Part shown: positions 1 to 11,500 of the stretch, one piece after another
How positions within the stretch are numbered: position 1 is the first letter of the stretch
How the letters are laid out: every line of letters starts with the position of its first letter
Source: Hymenopellis radicata
Taxonomy: Eukaryota; Basidiomycota; Agaricomycetes; Agaricales; Physalacriaceae
Direction of reading: 5' to 3'
NCBI GenBank assembly: GCA_015501595.1
Contig: JADNRX010000065.1
Coordinates: 1-64,000 of the forward strand
Length of the DNA stretch: 64,000 nt
The notes under the pieces: model-generated
What the model was told of the DNA's origin: nothing
Databases searched by the model: none
What the model saw: only the letters and a program-made list of their open reading frames with translations
Made by a program: the position numbers and the translations under genes

Positions 1-1664
1 ACTTCCTCACCTATCGCCACAGCCACCTGAGTTTGAACCTACAAGCAAACTCACAACGGAACACATTAATTCACTTGAGGTAAATAAAGATGGATTTCTT
101 TTACCGGAAGAGGAAAAACTATTTAAACATATTCTTAAATTAAACGAGCAGACACTTTCCTTCGAAGAATCCGATAGAGGTACTTTTAAGCGAAGCTATT
201 TTTCTGATTATATAATGCCTACAATTCCCCATGCACCCTGGAATTCAAGAATATTCCGATTCCACCTGGAATACGAGACTAAATTATCGAAATTATACGA
301 AGTAAAATCCAGGCAGGACATATGAGCCAAGTCAATCTTCCTATCGATGTAAATGGTTCTGTGTACTAAAGAAAAGTGGTGCGTTACGTATAGTTCATGA
401 TCTTCAACCACTGAATAGAGTCAGTATTCGTGATGCTACTCATTACCGATTTTGGATGACTTCGTAGAAGCATTTGCTGGACATCAGTGTTATTCCGCAT
501 TTGATTTATTTTCAGGCTTTGATGCACGCATTCTGGACGTACGGTCAAGAGATTTGACAGCTTTCTATACACCTTTAGGTTTATTTCGGTTGACCTGCCT
601 TCCTCAAAGGTATACAAATTCTCCTGCAGAATTTCAGAACTGCATGGCTTTTTATTATTAAAGATGAAATTCCACATAAAGCCAATGTCTTTATCGATGA
701 TCTTCCTATAAAAGGACCTCGTACCACATATCCAGATGTTAACGGACAACCAGAGACTCTTGTAGAAAATCCAGGTATTCGACGATTTATTTGGGAACAT
801 GTGCAGGATGTTCACCGAATCATGCATCGTATTAAATGTTCTGGAGCGTCTTTTTCTGCCAAAAAGACTTTTATATGCAGACCTAGCAGTGTCATTGTTG
901 GCCAGAAATGCACCTCCAAGGAAGAGAACCTGACAAAGATAGGGTAGATAAAATTGTAAACTGGCCTATACCAAGACAGTCACAGATGTACGAGGATTTT
1001 TAGGAATTTGTGGAACAGTACGAATATGGATTCCAAATTATTCTAAAATTATTCGTCCAATTGCTAAATTATTACATAAGGAGACCGAATTTGAATGGAC
1101 TCCTGATCGTCAGGAAAGATTTACTGAGCTTAAGCGTATTATTACTAGTACTCCTGCTCTCCATCCGATAGATTACATTCTGATAGACCTTGTTATCTCT
1201 CAGTCGATACAAGTCATATTGCTACAGGGTTTATTCTCTCTCAAGAAGATGCAAATGGGAAGAGACGACCAGCACGTTACGGATCTCTGCCTATGAATGA
1301 AAGAGAGGCAAGATATTCACAGCCTAAACTGGAGTTGTACGGACTGTATCGAGCCTTACGGCATTGGCGACTTCATATTTTTGGAATTAAAAATCTGAAA
1401 ATTGAGGTAGATGCAAAATATATTAAAGGTATGCTTAATGAGCCTGATCTTCAGCCTAATGCAGCTATGAATCGATGGATACAAGGAATTTTAATGTTCG
1501 ATTTTGAACTTATACATGTGCCAAGAGTGGACTTTAAAGGTCCAGATGGTCTTTCAAGACGTCAGCCTGCTTCTCCTTCTGAATTTAAGGAGGATGATGA
1601 TTCCTGGGCTGACAGCATTTTTTCTAGTCATGAATTCACCACATTCACAACAGCTAACAGATAA
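1..1664 (+). pseudogene. Ty3/gypsy reverse transcriptase-RNase H, decayed
   Basis: Middle part of a Ty3/gypsy LTR-retrotransposon polyprotein that makes and processes element cDNA. Translating across frames gives, in order: a linker ahead of RT, an RT start containing RIVHDLQPLNRVSIRDA (about 390-435), a TAFYTPLGLFRLTCLPQ block (about 560-615), the FIDDLPIKGP block (about 690-720, the DD catalytic pair) and RNase H with RYGSLPMNEREARYSQPKLE (about 1275-1335), ending in the GPDGLSRRQP block near 1560. Several frameshifts and stops lie between about 440 and 1290, and another ends the RNase H frame at 1664, so no single open frame survives. The 5' part (gag, protease, 5' LTR) is outside the window. 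Family assignment is from motif order typical of agaricomycete gypsy elements; confidence is high for the family and certain for the breaks. Confidence 0.9.
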
Positions 1665-1858
1665 AAATCCTCGAGAAATTAATGTATTTCATTCTAAGAC
1701 TTTCTCGTCCTCTGATATGCGTCAAGGAAAAGAGAACGAGACTCTACTTAAAGTCCATAAATTCCTGGAAAGTCTTGAATTTCCAGTGGAGGGATTTAAG
1801 AGCAAACAAACTAAGAAGCAATTTCTAAAAAAAAACTGCTCAGTTTTATATTGATCCA

Positions 1859-3553
1859 ATGGACGGAAGAATGTTTCGACGAAACTTATCAGGAAACCCA
1901 TTATTGGTAATTGAAGACTCACTGAAGAAAGTGCAGGTCATCACTCAAGCACATGATAGATTAGGTCATAAGGGCGAACAAGTAGTCTTTGAACTTCTCC
2001 GTACACGTTTCTATTGGCCATATATGAGGGCGGATGTTCACTTTCATCTAGCCTCATGTGTCCGATGTCAGCTTCGATCTAAAGTCTGGTTAGAGATGCC
2101 TCCAGTAGTATCTGCTCCACAACGCCCTTTTCAGAAAGTATATATTGATGTAATGAACATGCCCTCATCAGGAGGATACTCCTTTATTGTCTGTTGTAAA
2201 GACGATTTAACTGGAGTTCTCGAAGCTCGAGCTATTCGACAGAATAATGCTCAGACTCTTAAGAAGTTTTTCTGGGAAGAAATCTACTGTAGATATGGAG
2301 CTGTAGAACAAGTCACAACAGATAATGGCCCTGAGGTAAAGGGAGCCTTTAAACTACTAGTCGAGAGACTGGGAATACCTCATGTCCGAATTCTTCCCTA
2401 TAACAAGCATGCAAATGGTGTAGTCGAACGAGGACATGCTATACTACGCGAAGCTATTGTCTTGTCAAGTGAGAAAACAGCAGACGGTCGAGCTGTCAAT
2501 TGGCATAAACATGTTCCTATAGCCGTATTTGCGGACCGAATTACAGTTTCGCATGTCACGGGTTATTCTCCTTATTTTCTATTACATGGGATCGAACCTC
2601 TTCTTCCCTTCGATTTATTCGAATCGACATTTCTAGTCCGAGGATTCAAGCTAGAGCATGCCACGAGTCTAAACCCGGGTCCGGCGGGTCGAGTTTGCGC
2701 GAGTTTGCATATCTGAAGTCCGGACTTGCGACTTGTCTCAAACTTGCGAGTTGCGGGTCTAAAACTCGCGAGTTTGCAAGTTTTTGACGAGTTTTGAGCT
2801 ATAACCCACTCATATCCCCTTCAACTGAGGTCAAACTAGTGAAAACATCATCTCTATAGCCTATTGCAACTCTGTTGAATCATATTCATATGTATAACAT
2901 AGGTTATATGCATAATATTATATCTTAACTGACTACCGGAACCTGCGCAAGTACTTGCAGAATGCTCCAACCTCAAACCTGCAACTTGCGCAAACCGGGT
3001 CGCGAGTTGCGAGTCGCAGGTTACCTGCGAGTTACCTGCGCCCGCCCAAACTCGTGTCATGCTCTAATTCAAGCCAGGCATGAGCAGCACAGATCTTCTA
3101 TCATTACGCATGCGTCAACTTCAAAAGCGTAATCATGACTTAGCTAACGCCGCTGACATCCTTCGGCAGTCGCGATTCCGATCAAAGGAACAGTTTCTCA
3201 GGCGTTTTCAGCACAAGATTCAATTGGAAACATATGAGCCCGGCAATCTAGTCCTAGTACGTAACTCCGCAGTAGAGATGAACCTTAACCAGTTCAAAAC
3301 TACGGACCGATATAAAGGACCTTACCAGATTATCAAACGCACCACACGTGGAAATTATGTGTTAGCAGAAATGAATAATACTACTCTACGTTAGACATAT
3401 GCCGCCTACCAAGTCATTCCTTATATTAGCCGAGAGCATGGAGTGATGAGCAATAAGGGTACTCAAAGCCTAGGCAATCAGCGGGTAGATGATAGAATTG
3501 AATTAGAAGTCGAATGCCAAGAGAATACAGAGACCTCTGATGAAGAAGTCTGA
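1859..3553 (+). pseudogene. Ty3/gypsy integrase, interrupted by a MITE
   Basis: DDE integrase that would join element cDNA to host DNA. An HHCC zinc finger is visible (H at HDRLGH, CVRC pair, about 1950-2065), then the catalytic core: D in YIDVMNM (about 2145), D in TTDNGPEVKG (about 2320-2340) and E in NGVVERGHA (about 2415-2435). At 2651 the frame is cut by a 415-bp insertion. The same frame resumes at 3075 with the C-terminal part (MSSTDLLSLRMRQL onward, then YKGPYQI). Insert plus duplicated target is 423 bp, a multiple of three, but the insert adds an in-frame stop at 2714. A second nonsense codon (TAG at 3392) interrupts the tail, which otherwise stays open to a stop near 3553. This is the 3' end of the same pol as the upstream RT remnant. 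Confidence 0.9.
2652..3066. mobile_element. hAT-type MITE (415 bp) in integrase
   Basis: Ends are inverted repeats of about 17 bp, TAGAGCATGCCACGAGT at the left and its near-perfect complement at the right (one mismatch). Both sides carry the identical 8-bp target duplication ATTCAAGC (2644-2651 and 3067-3074). TAG-type ends with 8-bp duplications are the signature of hAT elements; there is no coding capacity, so it is non-autonomous. The interior contains several GCGAGTTTGC / CGAGTTGCGAG-type repeats near both ends, probably subterminal repeats. Boundaries are independently supported by the integrase reading frame continuing across the site. Confidence 0.93.
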
Positions 3554-3675
3554 TCCGCAACTCTAACGTTATCACTCTTTCAAAGAGTACGGAAGTACGA
3601 CAAGTCCAGACTTATCAACGTAATTCACCTTTATCACTGTAACCACGACACTCCACTTGTCAGACCATATTCGTA

Positions 3676-5719
3676 CATCAGTAAAACATCGGGGTCATCC
3701 CGGCAACTTTATCCCCGGCCCCGACATCCCTGGCATCCCCTGCCCTGGGATCAGATCTCTGGTAAGTCCCTGCCCTGGAATGTGTTTCCCGGTACTCTCT
3801 GAATACAACGAGGTCTCTCGGAAATATACAGACCATGTACTGGCATTCATGTTGCTGCCAGATATACTATTGCAAGGAATACTTATAAACTAGTCACCTG
3901 AGTCATATGAATTATCGAGCCCTCATCTCCGCGATGAGCGCAGACGCGCACTGACTCTTGCGAGACGCGGCTGGCAGACGAGATTTGCCAAAATATCTCC
4001 AAGTCCTTCAGGCACACGCACATGTGATGTTGGACTTTGGATCACGGCAGGAAAAAATAATTAGGACTCCGCCGCTCTCCAACCACTCCCATTGCGCTGC
4101 TAACTCAGACAATGATGGCGATCCCGCGGGCTAGAGGACTTAGCAAGCTGACGCCGCGCTGTTTGCTGACAGGCGGCGTCGTCAAGGTGCGCGTCTTTCT
4201 TGCCACTTCAACCGCAGCATGACAGCAACAAAGGACCTACATCAAGCCTGGAGCTATCGTCACCACCACGGCGCCCGTCAGGCTCTCCTCGCAACACTCT
4301 CTATGGACGGACCACGCATACTCGCAGCCAACGGGTGCAAGCGCAATGCATCTTGTGTATGACGGCAAGGCCAATACGACGGGAATCACTAAGTACAAGG
4401 ACGATGGCTATCACGGAGGACAGCGCAGACTCATGACTTGGCACACGAACAGCGGACACATGACACAAAATGATGAGCCAGCGCAGAAGGACGATGACAC
4501 ACGACGGCTATGAAGACCTTCGACGTCCGCCATCTTTTCTGTTCAAGCTATCCAGGTAGGTATCTCTCTGGTCAACTGGGGCAGTCTAACATTCCGTCTG
4601 TCGCTATGCTAGACGACCTGGAGTCTAATATGCTTCATCAGCTGTAATTCAAGTCATATAGTCCGTTGTCTCCTTTGCCTGTTCCGAGTTCGCGCATCTT
4701 TCAAGGCGACAACTCACCACCAAGGCCACCACCGACGCCAACTGGAATGAAGAGGACACAACGACAAGGCACGAGCACCTCCGTGGTCACGAGTGTAAAT
4801 AATAATTCTATGACCACTGTGCGTACTCTCCATACCTATCCATACGCGAATTTTCCTACTGACCACTGTCGGCAGACGACAATCTCACCAACGGAGTCTG
4901 CGTGATGATCCTACGCAGGTGCATTCGCTTCATGGTCTCCTCTTTTGCGAAAACGTTAATGTGTCCTAGGGCGACATGCACAATCGCGAGGGTCTGACTT
5001 TAAAGCGAATTTGGGTCGCAATCTGTGATTACGACTTGGGCCATTGTATTTGCGATGTACGTCCTTCATCTAATTATTGTAGCTCCTTCTGATAGCCAAC
5101 AGCGGTCTCATATTCGATATTCCTACGAACCCGCCTATGACCTATTACGAACCCGCCTACGACCTACTTCATAATATCGGGTACGCACCACCTGGCGTCT
5201 CATCGTACTCGTTCTGACGTGTAACAGATTCAACAGATTCAAAACAAACTTGCTCGCCATTCCATACCAAGTCGCCAGTATGATAACGATGTTCGGATAT
5301 CGGAGCTCGTGAACGACCGTTCCATTGTGTCTATGGCAGAGGATTTCTGGGTTCTTCCGTTTGTAGTCGCGATTTACTGTCTGCCTCGAACCCATACGTT
5401 AGCCAACATTGTAGTAGCGTTTCATACTGTACTTCTTGCGTAGTGTAAATGAATTGATTCCTTATTGTTTTCTAAATGTGTGGCATCGTAAAATCAAGTG
5501 AGGTATACTGTGGATATCCCAGGGATGTACGGCAGGGAGCCACCAGAGACATCTGAGGGATGGCCTGGATATCCCTCAGAGATCACTGTATCCCTCGGAG
5601 GAAAGGGACCCTACCCATCAGGGACCACGCGTCTCTGACAGATCCATCATCCCTGGCATCCCTGACCTCCCGCGAGGGATGCCAGGGATGCTAGGGAAGA
5701 CCCCGACGTTTTACTGATG
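3676..5719. mobile_element. Element I: 2.0-kb TA-flanked inverted-repeat element
   Basis: The left end CATCAGTAAAACATCGGGGT and the right end (complement CATCAGTAAAACGTCGGGGT) form an inverted repeat of about 26 bp with two mismatches. It is flanked on both sides by the dinucleotide TA (3674-3675, 5720-5721). Subterminal regions are rich in CCCTGGCATCCC/GGGATGCCAGGG copies (about 3700-3790 and 5510-5700). No credible protein was found inside; the interior (about 3900-5450) has only short incidental frames. TA duplications suggest a Tc1/mariner-like or related mechanism, but superfamily is not proven. Confidence 0.8.
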
Positions 5720-5755
5720 TATTCTTCATGAATTTCAATCTATTTCTCAAAGTGA

Positions 5756-6499
5756 GTGCCCTACACGTTTGACGAGCACCTAGACTCACATTATCAGTCA
5801 TTTCTATCCATATTCTCTTTCCTCCTTGAGGCCTTATTGGCCAAATTTCGTTCCTTTTATCAATTTCCGGAACCTCGACCGTCGCAATACGGGTTTCCCC
5901 TATCCTCTGACAATGCCTTCCTAACAGTGGACCACCTCGGTGATGAACGATATGCAGGCACCACTGCAACCATCCATCCAGAGGATGACCCGCTATTCGG
6001 TCGAGTCGACACTCAGTCATTCGTGGCTGTTCCCCATCTCGCATTCCCCAAGAACTATACAACATCCTGTATCCACGTGCACTTCTTGGAGGCATTCATT
6101 CGACACGAGCATACTATGTGGGTCGTATTTCCTCTAATGAGACCGCAGGCTCGCAGTGCTTTACGTGGAAGGAAAGTGCGAGTACTGGACTATGTGTGGG
6201 ATGGAGATGAGTACGGTCATGGGTTCGTCCGATCATTCTTAGGTTTTGCTGGCCGGTATGCACGACTTCGAGTCATTTTTTATAACGGACCAGATGACCC
6301 TTACCTTCTTAACCCCACTTTGCGCTTATCTTCCATGGTTTGTCTGGTCTCTGTCGATGATTTCGAGATGCCTTTTATTTATCGCCTTCGACATTGGTAC
6401 TACTATCACTTCCAGACGCACCCCGTGGTAGAAATTTGTAGGATTCCGTATTCCATCAGTCGTTATACTATTATGCCAAATTTCACTTGTAGTCGATAG
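5756..6499 (+). CDS. Orphan 247-residue protein downstream of gypsy pol
   Basis: An uninterrupted 247-codon frame lying 36 bp beyond the right end of element I and, discounting that insertion, downstream of the gypsy pol remnant on the same strand. I do not recognise the family. The protein is rich in aromatic residues and histidine (for example HWYYYHFQTHP near residues 215-225), has a possible amphipathic or hydrophobic stretch at residues 15-35, and no clear transmembrane segment, zinc finger or signal peptide. It could be a post-pol accessory ORF of the retrotransposon, an unrelated captured gene, or a chance frame. The surrounding elements are decayed while this frame is intact, which makes it worth noting. 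The start is taken at the first ATG; no clear promoter was identified. Confidence 0.45.
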   Translation: MPYTFDEHLDSHYQSFLSIFSFLLEALLAKFRSFYQFPEPRPSQYGFPLSSDNAFLTVDHLGDERYAGTTATIHPEDDPLFGRVDTQSFVAVPHLAFPKNYTTSCIHVHFLEAFIRHEHTMWVVFPLMRPQARSALRGRKVRVLDYVWDGDEYGHGFVRSFLGFAGRYARLRVIFYNGPDDPYLLNPTLRLSSMVCLVSVDDFEMPFIYRLRHWYYYHFQTHPVVEICRIPYSISRYTIMPNFTCSR

Positions 6500-6636
6500 T
6501 CTCAATCTTTTCTGTTGTTCCGCAACTGAGGACAGTTGAAATTTTTCTGTTCCCCGCGAATATGTCACGCATATAAAATGGTTCCTAATATTTTCTGAGG
6601 AATAACAGAAAAGATTAGCGTGTCGCCATGAAAGAG

Positions 6637-6733
6637 GTTCCTTGACGAGAGTCGAACTCGTAGCTCTTGATTATGTGAAATTTATTCGTATGGGCACATG
6701 TATCAAGCGTGTTGACCATTACACTACAAGGGC
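6637..6733 (-). tRNA. tRNA-like sequence with intron, anticodon unresolved
   Basis: On the minus strand the sequence folds as a tRNA: T-arm ACGAG-loop-CUCGU with a UUCGACU loop, D-stem GUGU/ACAC, anticodon stem CUUGA/UCAAG. The acceptor stem pairs at 5 of 7 positions. The anticodon region is expanded by about 25 nt, consistent with an intron. The expected U33 is replaced under the simplest alignment, and CAU appears at either edge of the insert, so identity cannot be assigned. It is probably a degenerate tRNA gene. Confidence 0.5.
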
Positions 6734-6786
6734 TATATGATTGAGGTACACAGATTCAAAAACAGAGCTGTGGGTAGACCACGTAC

Positions 6787-6876
6787 TAGCTCTCGTAAGA
6801 ATCGAACTTACGACCTCCTCTGTTTCAGCCTACGCGTAGAGCTGAAACGCAGGTATGCCCACTACACCAGAGAGCT
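6787..6876 (-). tRNA. tRNA-like sequence, possibly Glu-type, degenerate
   Basis: The minus strand has a perfect 7-bp acceptor stem (AGCUCUC/GAGAGCU), a perfect T-stem (GUAAG/CUUAC, loop UUCGAUU) and a D-stem GUGU/AUAC. The anticodon arm is long: CCUGC followed by UUUCA resembles a Glu(UUC) loop and is followed by an intron-like insert whose GUUUCAG pairs with CUGAAAC, but the 3' anticodon stem pairs poorly. Lies 53 bp from another tRNA-like sequence in the same orientation. May be a tRNA-Glu relic or pseudogene. Confidence 0.5.
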
Positions 6877-6946
6877 ATGATTGTCTGATAAAGATACATA
6901 TGATGATTAGAGGGACTACGCAAGGCTACGCATTGGGCTATGCAAA

Positions 6947-7093
6947 GCTACGCGAGAGCTGTGCAAGGCTACGCGAGAGCTGTGCAAGGCTACGCGAGAG
7001 CTGTGCAAGGCTACGCGAGAGCTGTGCAAGGCTACGCGAGAGCTGTGCAAGGCTACGCGAGAGCTGTGCAAGGCTACGCGAGAGCTGTGCAAG
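6947..7093. repeat. 21-bp minisatellite, seven identical copies
   Basis: Seven perfect head-to-tail copies of a 21-bp unit beginning GCTACGCGAGAGCTGTGCAA, with degraded partial copies on both sides (about 6920-6946 and 7094-7130). Unit length is a multiple of three, so every frame reads through as a repeat peptide (LRESCAR in one frame); this is not evidence of a gene. The unit shares GAGAGCT with the acceptor end of the adjacent tRNA-like sequence, possibly by chance. Confidence 0.95.
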
Positions 7094-7149
7094 GCTACGT
7101 GTATGGCTATGCAGGGCTATGCACAGAGCTGTGTATTTCCCCATATAGA

Positions 7150-7660
7150 AGTAGGTAGGATTTTAGTATATAAGGCGAGCGGTATTAGATGATCAATAAC
7201 AATCTACCCAGTTTTACAATCACTTTCGTGTGAACCCTAGCTAAAATCAAGCTTATATTCAGTTTTTTTTTTCTAGTACGAAACTAGAAGACCCAGTCAA
7301 CAGCAACTCGTTTAGGTAACTCTGTCCGATACAGAGTTAAATTCAGAAGATCAGATCGAATACGTAGATACAAGAATGCTTGTATCATTAACCGAAGTGA
7401 ACAGTCACTTCCATAGTAAGTTTTACAGAGACAGATATATAGACACAATACCGCTTGTGTCAACCGAAGTGCATCGATAAGTCACTTCCTCAGTAATCAA
7501 GACAGAAACAGATACATAGACACAATACCGCTTGTGTCAATCGAAGTGCAACGGTAAGTCACTTTGATAGCATTCACGTGAACGACTTATAGTGGACCAG
7601 ACCTACTAAGACTCTACTAACAGCCTAGATTTCCCCTGTTCAGATAGAGATATCGAAAGA
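7150..7660. promoter_or_regulatory. AT-rich region with TATA-like box and ~78-bp tandem repeats; possible LTR
   Basis: A TATATAAG box occurs near 7170. About 7361-7580 holds three diverged copies of a roughly 78-bp unit (GACACAATACCGCTTGTGTC followed by AACCGAAGTG and GTCACTTC). A promoter box plus direct repeats downstream of a gypsy pol could be the 3' LTR, but no matching 5' LTR is in the window and no clear TG..CA boundaries were fixed. Nothing protein-coding was seen. Confidence 0.35.
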
Positions 7661-8198
7661 GTATTTGATATTAACCCCGAACAAACAGACTAGCTCGTTC
7701 TACATAAAGTTCCAGCAACCTCTGTGCTAGAGAATTTACATTTAAATTTTCTAGTGTGATACCGTGCAAGTCGAGATTGACCGAGGCAAGCCCGCGCGTT
7801 GCCCTCACGATGTGTGCGCATCCGTCGGGCCTATGGAGACACCCGATGCTGTACCTGATGGCCAGACGCCCCACACCGTCTCGCTGAGCGTGTACGACGA
7901 GCTCGTGGACGTGTCCAAGCCTGGCGATTACCTAATCATCACTGGCGTCTTCCGCAGCGTGCCCGTGCGCGTTAATCCGAACCAGAGGACGATGAAGAGC
8001 CTGTTCAAGACCTACCTGGATGTCGTACCCTTGAAAGTAGGTGGTGGCGTCGGGCTTGGCTTTGACAAGTCTACGAGGACAGTAGGGAAGGAACACGCTA
8101 GTATTGGCATGTTCTGCTTGTCGGAGATCCCGGAACGAGTAAGTCGCAGATTTTGCAGGTATGATCCTCTCCTTGGTCTGAACAACAAATAGTACTAA

Positions 8199-8327
<129 letters not shown>

Positions 8328-8560
8328 TAGCTCTACTGCATTTCAACTTAAGATTGATCTCATTGTTCGCTTAGTGGTGCATTGATTCTGAGTGACGGTG
8401 GTGTCTGCTGCATTGACGAGTTCGACAAAATGGCAGACGCGACGCGAAGTGTTCTGCATGAAGTCATGGTTCGTTTTCATTCTTCTTATTTCAACCAAGC
8501 TTATGTCTCTGCAGCTAGGACATCAATCCTTGCTGCTGCTAACCCTGTTGGTTCGAAGTA

Positions 8561-11500
8561 CATCAGGAAACCGCCTTTAGCATTGAAGCACCTCAAGGCA
8601 GGGCCCTTTTCTTGAGGCACTTAAGGCCACCAGAGGACATCAAGACACCTAAGGTACCTCAAGGCAGTAAGCCAAGGCCTTAGGGTGCTTTCAGATGCTT
8701 CAGGCCATCTTGAGCTTCAGGTCTGTATGATAGCTGCCTTGAGTAGGATGAAGACCGTTGAAGACTACAGCCACCTATGCAGTTCCTTTGAGGCAGACTA
8801 AGACTTCTATGGTCTCCGAAGAGATGGGACAATGATGCACTTGTTACTTGTGCAGGGATTACTTTTCAGTGAGGCGGTCCACTGCACAAAGGTGCAACAA
8901 CCATTACCCCACTCAAAAATCCTGGCAACAGGCACATGTACTCACATCGATGACCAGTCGGCAGCCGAAGTCATCTATGAAAATAGCTGAACGAGGGTAA
9001 GAAATAGCATGGCGGCACTCCGACAACGACGACATACTGATCTTGAAGATATTGTGGAGTTGGGCATTGTCGCTGGGTCCATCTTGTACTGTGTCGTCCA
9101 ACGTTGTGAACCGACAAGCGCGACGAGGTCGTCTGCAAAGTCCATCTGGGCAACATTGTATGAGGAGAGTTCGCGAGGGGCTTTTGCGAAGGCTCACGGA
9201 GAGCGTATCGTCGTACCCATATGGTCGTGGTAAGAGGTGAAAAGACGGCGAAAAACAGCGCTTGATCGCTAACCCCGCCGCGCCGTACACTTGGGAGCCC
9301 CGTTCTTAAGGTGTGACCAAATACGCCGCTTTTACGGTGCTGCGTCCGCCGCGTCTCAAGAATGCTGCCTTTGAAAATGTCGTTCATGACGGACCGAACG
9401 AAGCACTATAGCAAAGACCGCCGTCATCAATATATCCCAAAAATGCAGCAGTCGGGAAACGTACCTGGCAAGCCAGCCCAGGGCTTGACGAGGGCTGGAC
9501 ATGCGGCTAGGAAGGAATACAGCGATTCAGGTAACGCGGTAGCCATGAGACGCAGTTTCTGAGGCATTGCCAAGATTGTTGACGGCTGTTCGGACTCGCC
9601 AGCGAGAACAATGCCTAAACCGGTGAAAGTAGTCTGGAAATACAAAGTTAGGCCTACTCATTTGCAAAGAGGTTTAACTCCACCTTTTCTTGTGTTGGAC
9701 GAACAGAGGAACACTGTTTCTGTCCACTCGCTATGTGTTTCTTGGTAAACAGTCTGTTGCCTCGGAAAGACGATTCCTTGATTCCTTCGTGAAGCCCGCC
9801 GTCATGCCGCCGAACAGCGTCGTGTCCCAATATGCTGCCTCTTGCAGGGCTTACGCGTTCCGGCGTCGAAAGTGTCCAAACAATAGCGAGAAAGGAGTCA
9901 CAAAGACACGACGCCGAACAGCACTTGATCGCTGTTTAGCTGTCCGGGCCTAGCCTGCGTCGGTGAGAAACTGAGGGAGAATTCAATGAGCATCCCAAGC
10001 AGCAAACAGCAAGAACTCACCTTCGGGCGTTACACGCCAGCAGACGGCGTAACGCCAGTTCCTTCTGCTGTGTTCTCGATATGCTGCCTCTTGTGGCAAA
10101 TTACGCAACCTGGGACCCGAAACCGTCCAAAGAAGCCCCAAAAAACTGACCACAATGTGGAAGGGGGAACCAAGAACAGGCGCTGACGGTCGTTAGCAGC
10201 CCAAAGAGCGGCACCGCGGGATCGATGGTCGTAGTATAAGGCAGAAAGACAACACTGAAAGCTGTTCGGCTGACCGGGCCTGAGTATCCGGATATCGTTC
10301 ATCTCGTTGTAGAGACCGAACGACGGTACTTGGTACTATGAATTTTAGCGTGAATGGAGCTGAAAAGAGCCTTAAAGACTTGTCAGAAATTTTGGGAAAC
10401 AGACATTAGGCTGTATGTAAGAATAGCGTGTACAACACATACTGAACAAAAAGTAGCGCCTCTCTTTGCCCAAAAAATAGTCATTTTGAAAGCTGTGTAG
10501 TTTCTATGCCTCATTCCATCCCGTTTGGTCCGAACGAGAAACGCGAGCTCGTTCGCCCGCTGGAGCCATCCCGAACTTGATCCCGCTGCCTAAAATGGCA
10601 GGGATCAAGCATAATCGCACTTCCATCCTCCCACCACGACAATGACTGAGTACGGCACCGTCGCTTTCTCTCAACACCTTCACAACTGCTAGGCGCACTC
10701 TTTGATTTGCAGGTGGGAACGGGCCCTTTTGACGTTACACGCAACCCAGAATGGTGCCTTTCAAGACGGCAAAGTATTGTGAGCATGGATATCGGGAGTA
10801 AGGCTTGTACGACGCCGCGGGTATGTACAGCCTTGATTGGTGTGCATTTTGTTCCATTATCTTGTTATGCCCGCTCTGACTATGCGAGTTTCTAGCAGGA
10901 CACCAGCAGCGGCCCCTTAAATACGACACTAGAACCATTCTCGCCAGCCTATCGTTGTTTCCTTCTCAATGGAACTTGCATATCCAGTACAGGTCGATAC
11001 AGAACGGTGCGTCCTACTATTCTAAATCTTCCGTCAAATCCCTCCTCTGAAATTCTCAAGAAATTCTCCAAGTCCATTTTGCCCTCGGGCTTCGACGGCC
11101 GCGGCCACGTCAGTATCACGTGGTGGTTCATTTATTTTCGATCGCGGGTCCGCAACTCTCTCTCCTTTCTACTACCAGTACTTACATGTTCCTCCTGAGT
11201 CCTCTCCACGTCATGGAGCATGACCGTGACAGCTACTCTCCGACGATATCCCATCGACACAACCACTTCGAGGAACACTCGCTTAAGTGCGGCCAACACC
11301 CGACCACTACCGCACTCAAGGCTGACGACGACTACGCCTACAACAGCGGACTACGCCGAGCGACGAATACACCAGTCTGTGCGAGGATCTCAACCATCAT
11401 GCCGAGTTTGACGGACGCTAACACGATGACGATGACTGCCCACGTAGGACGAGGGCGAGGCCCACAGGACGAGGCCACGCAAGACGAGGACGAGGCCCAC

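Noticed and set aside
5756..6499. Envelope-like gene after gypsy pol
   Set aside because: No signal peptide, transmembrane anchor or cysteine pattern of envelope proteins; left as an orphan ORF.
6947..7093. CRISPR-like array
   Set aside because: Units are contiguous and identical without spacers, and the genome is eukaryotic.
6855..7158. Repeat peptides in several frames (LRESCAR and others)
   Set aside because: They are produced by a 21-bp minisatellite open in all frames; no gene signal.
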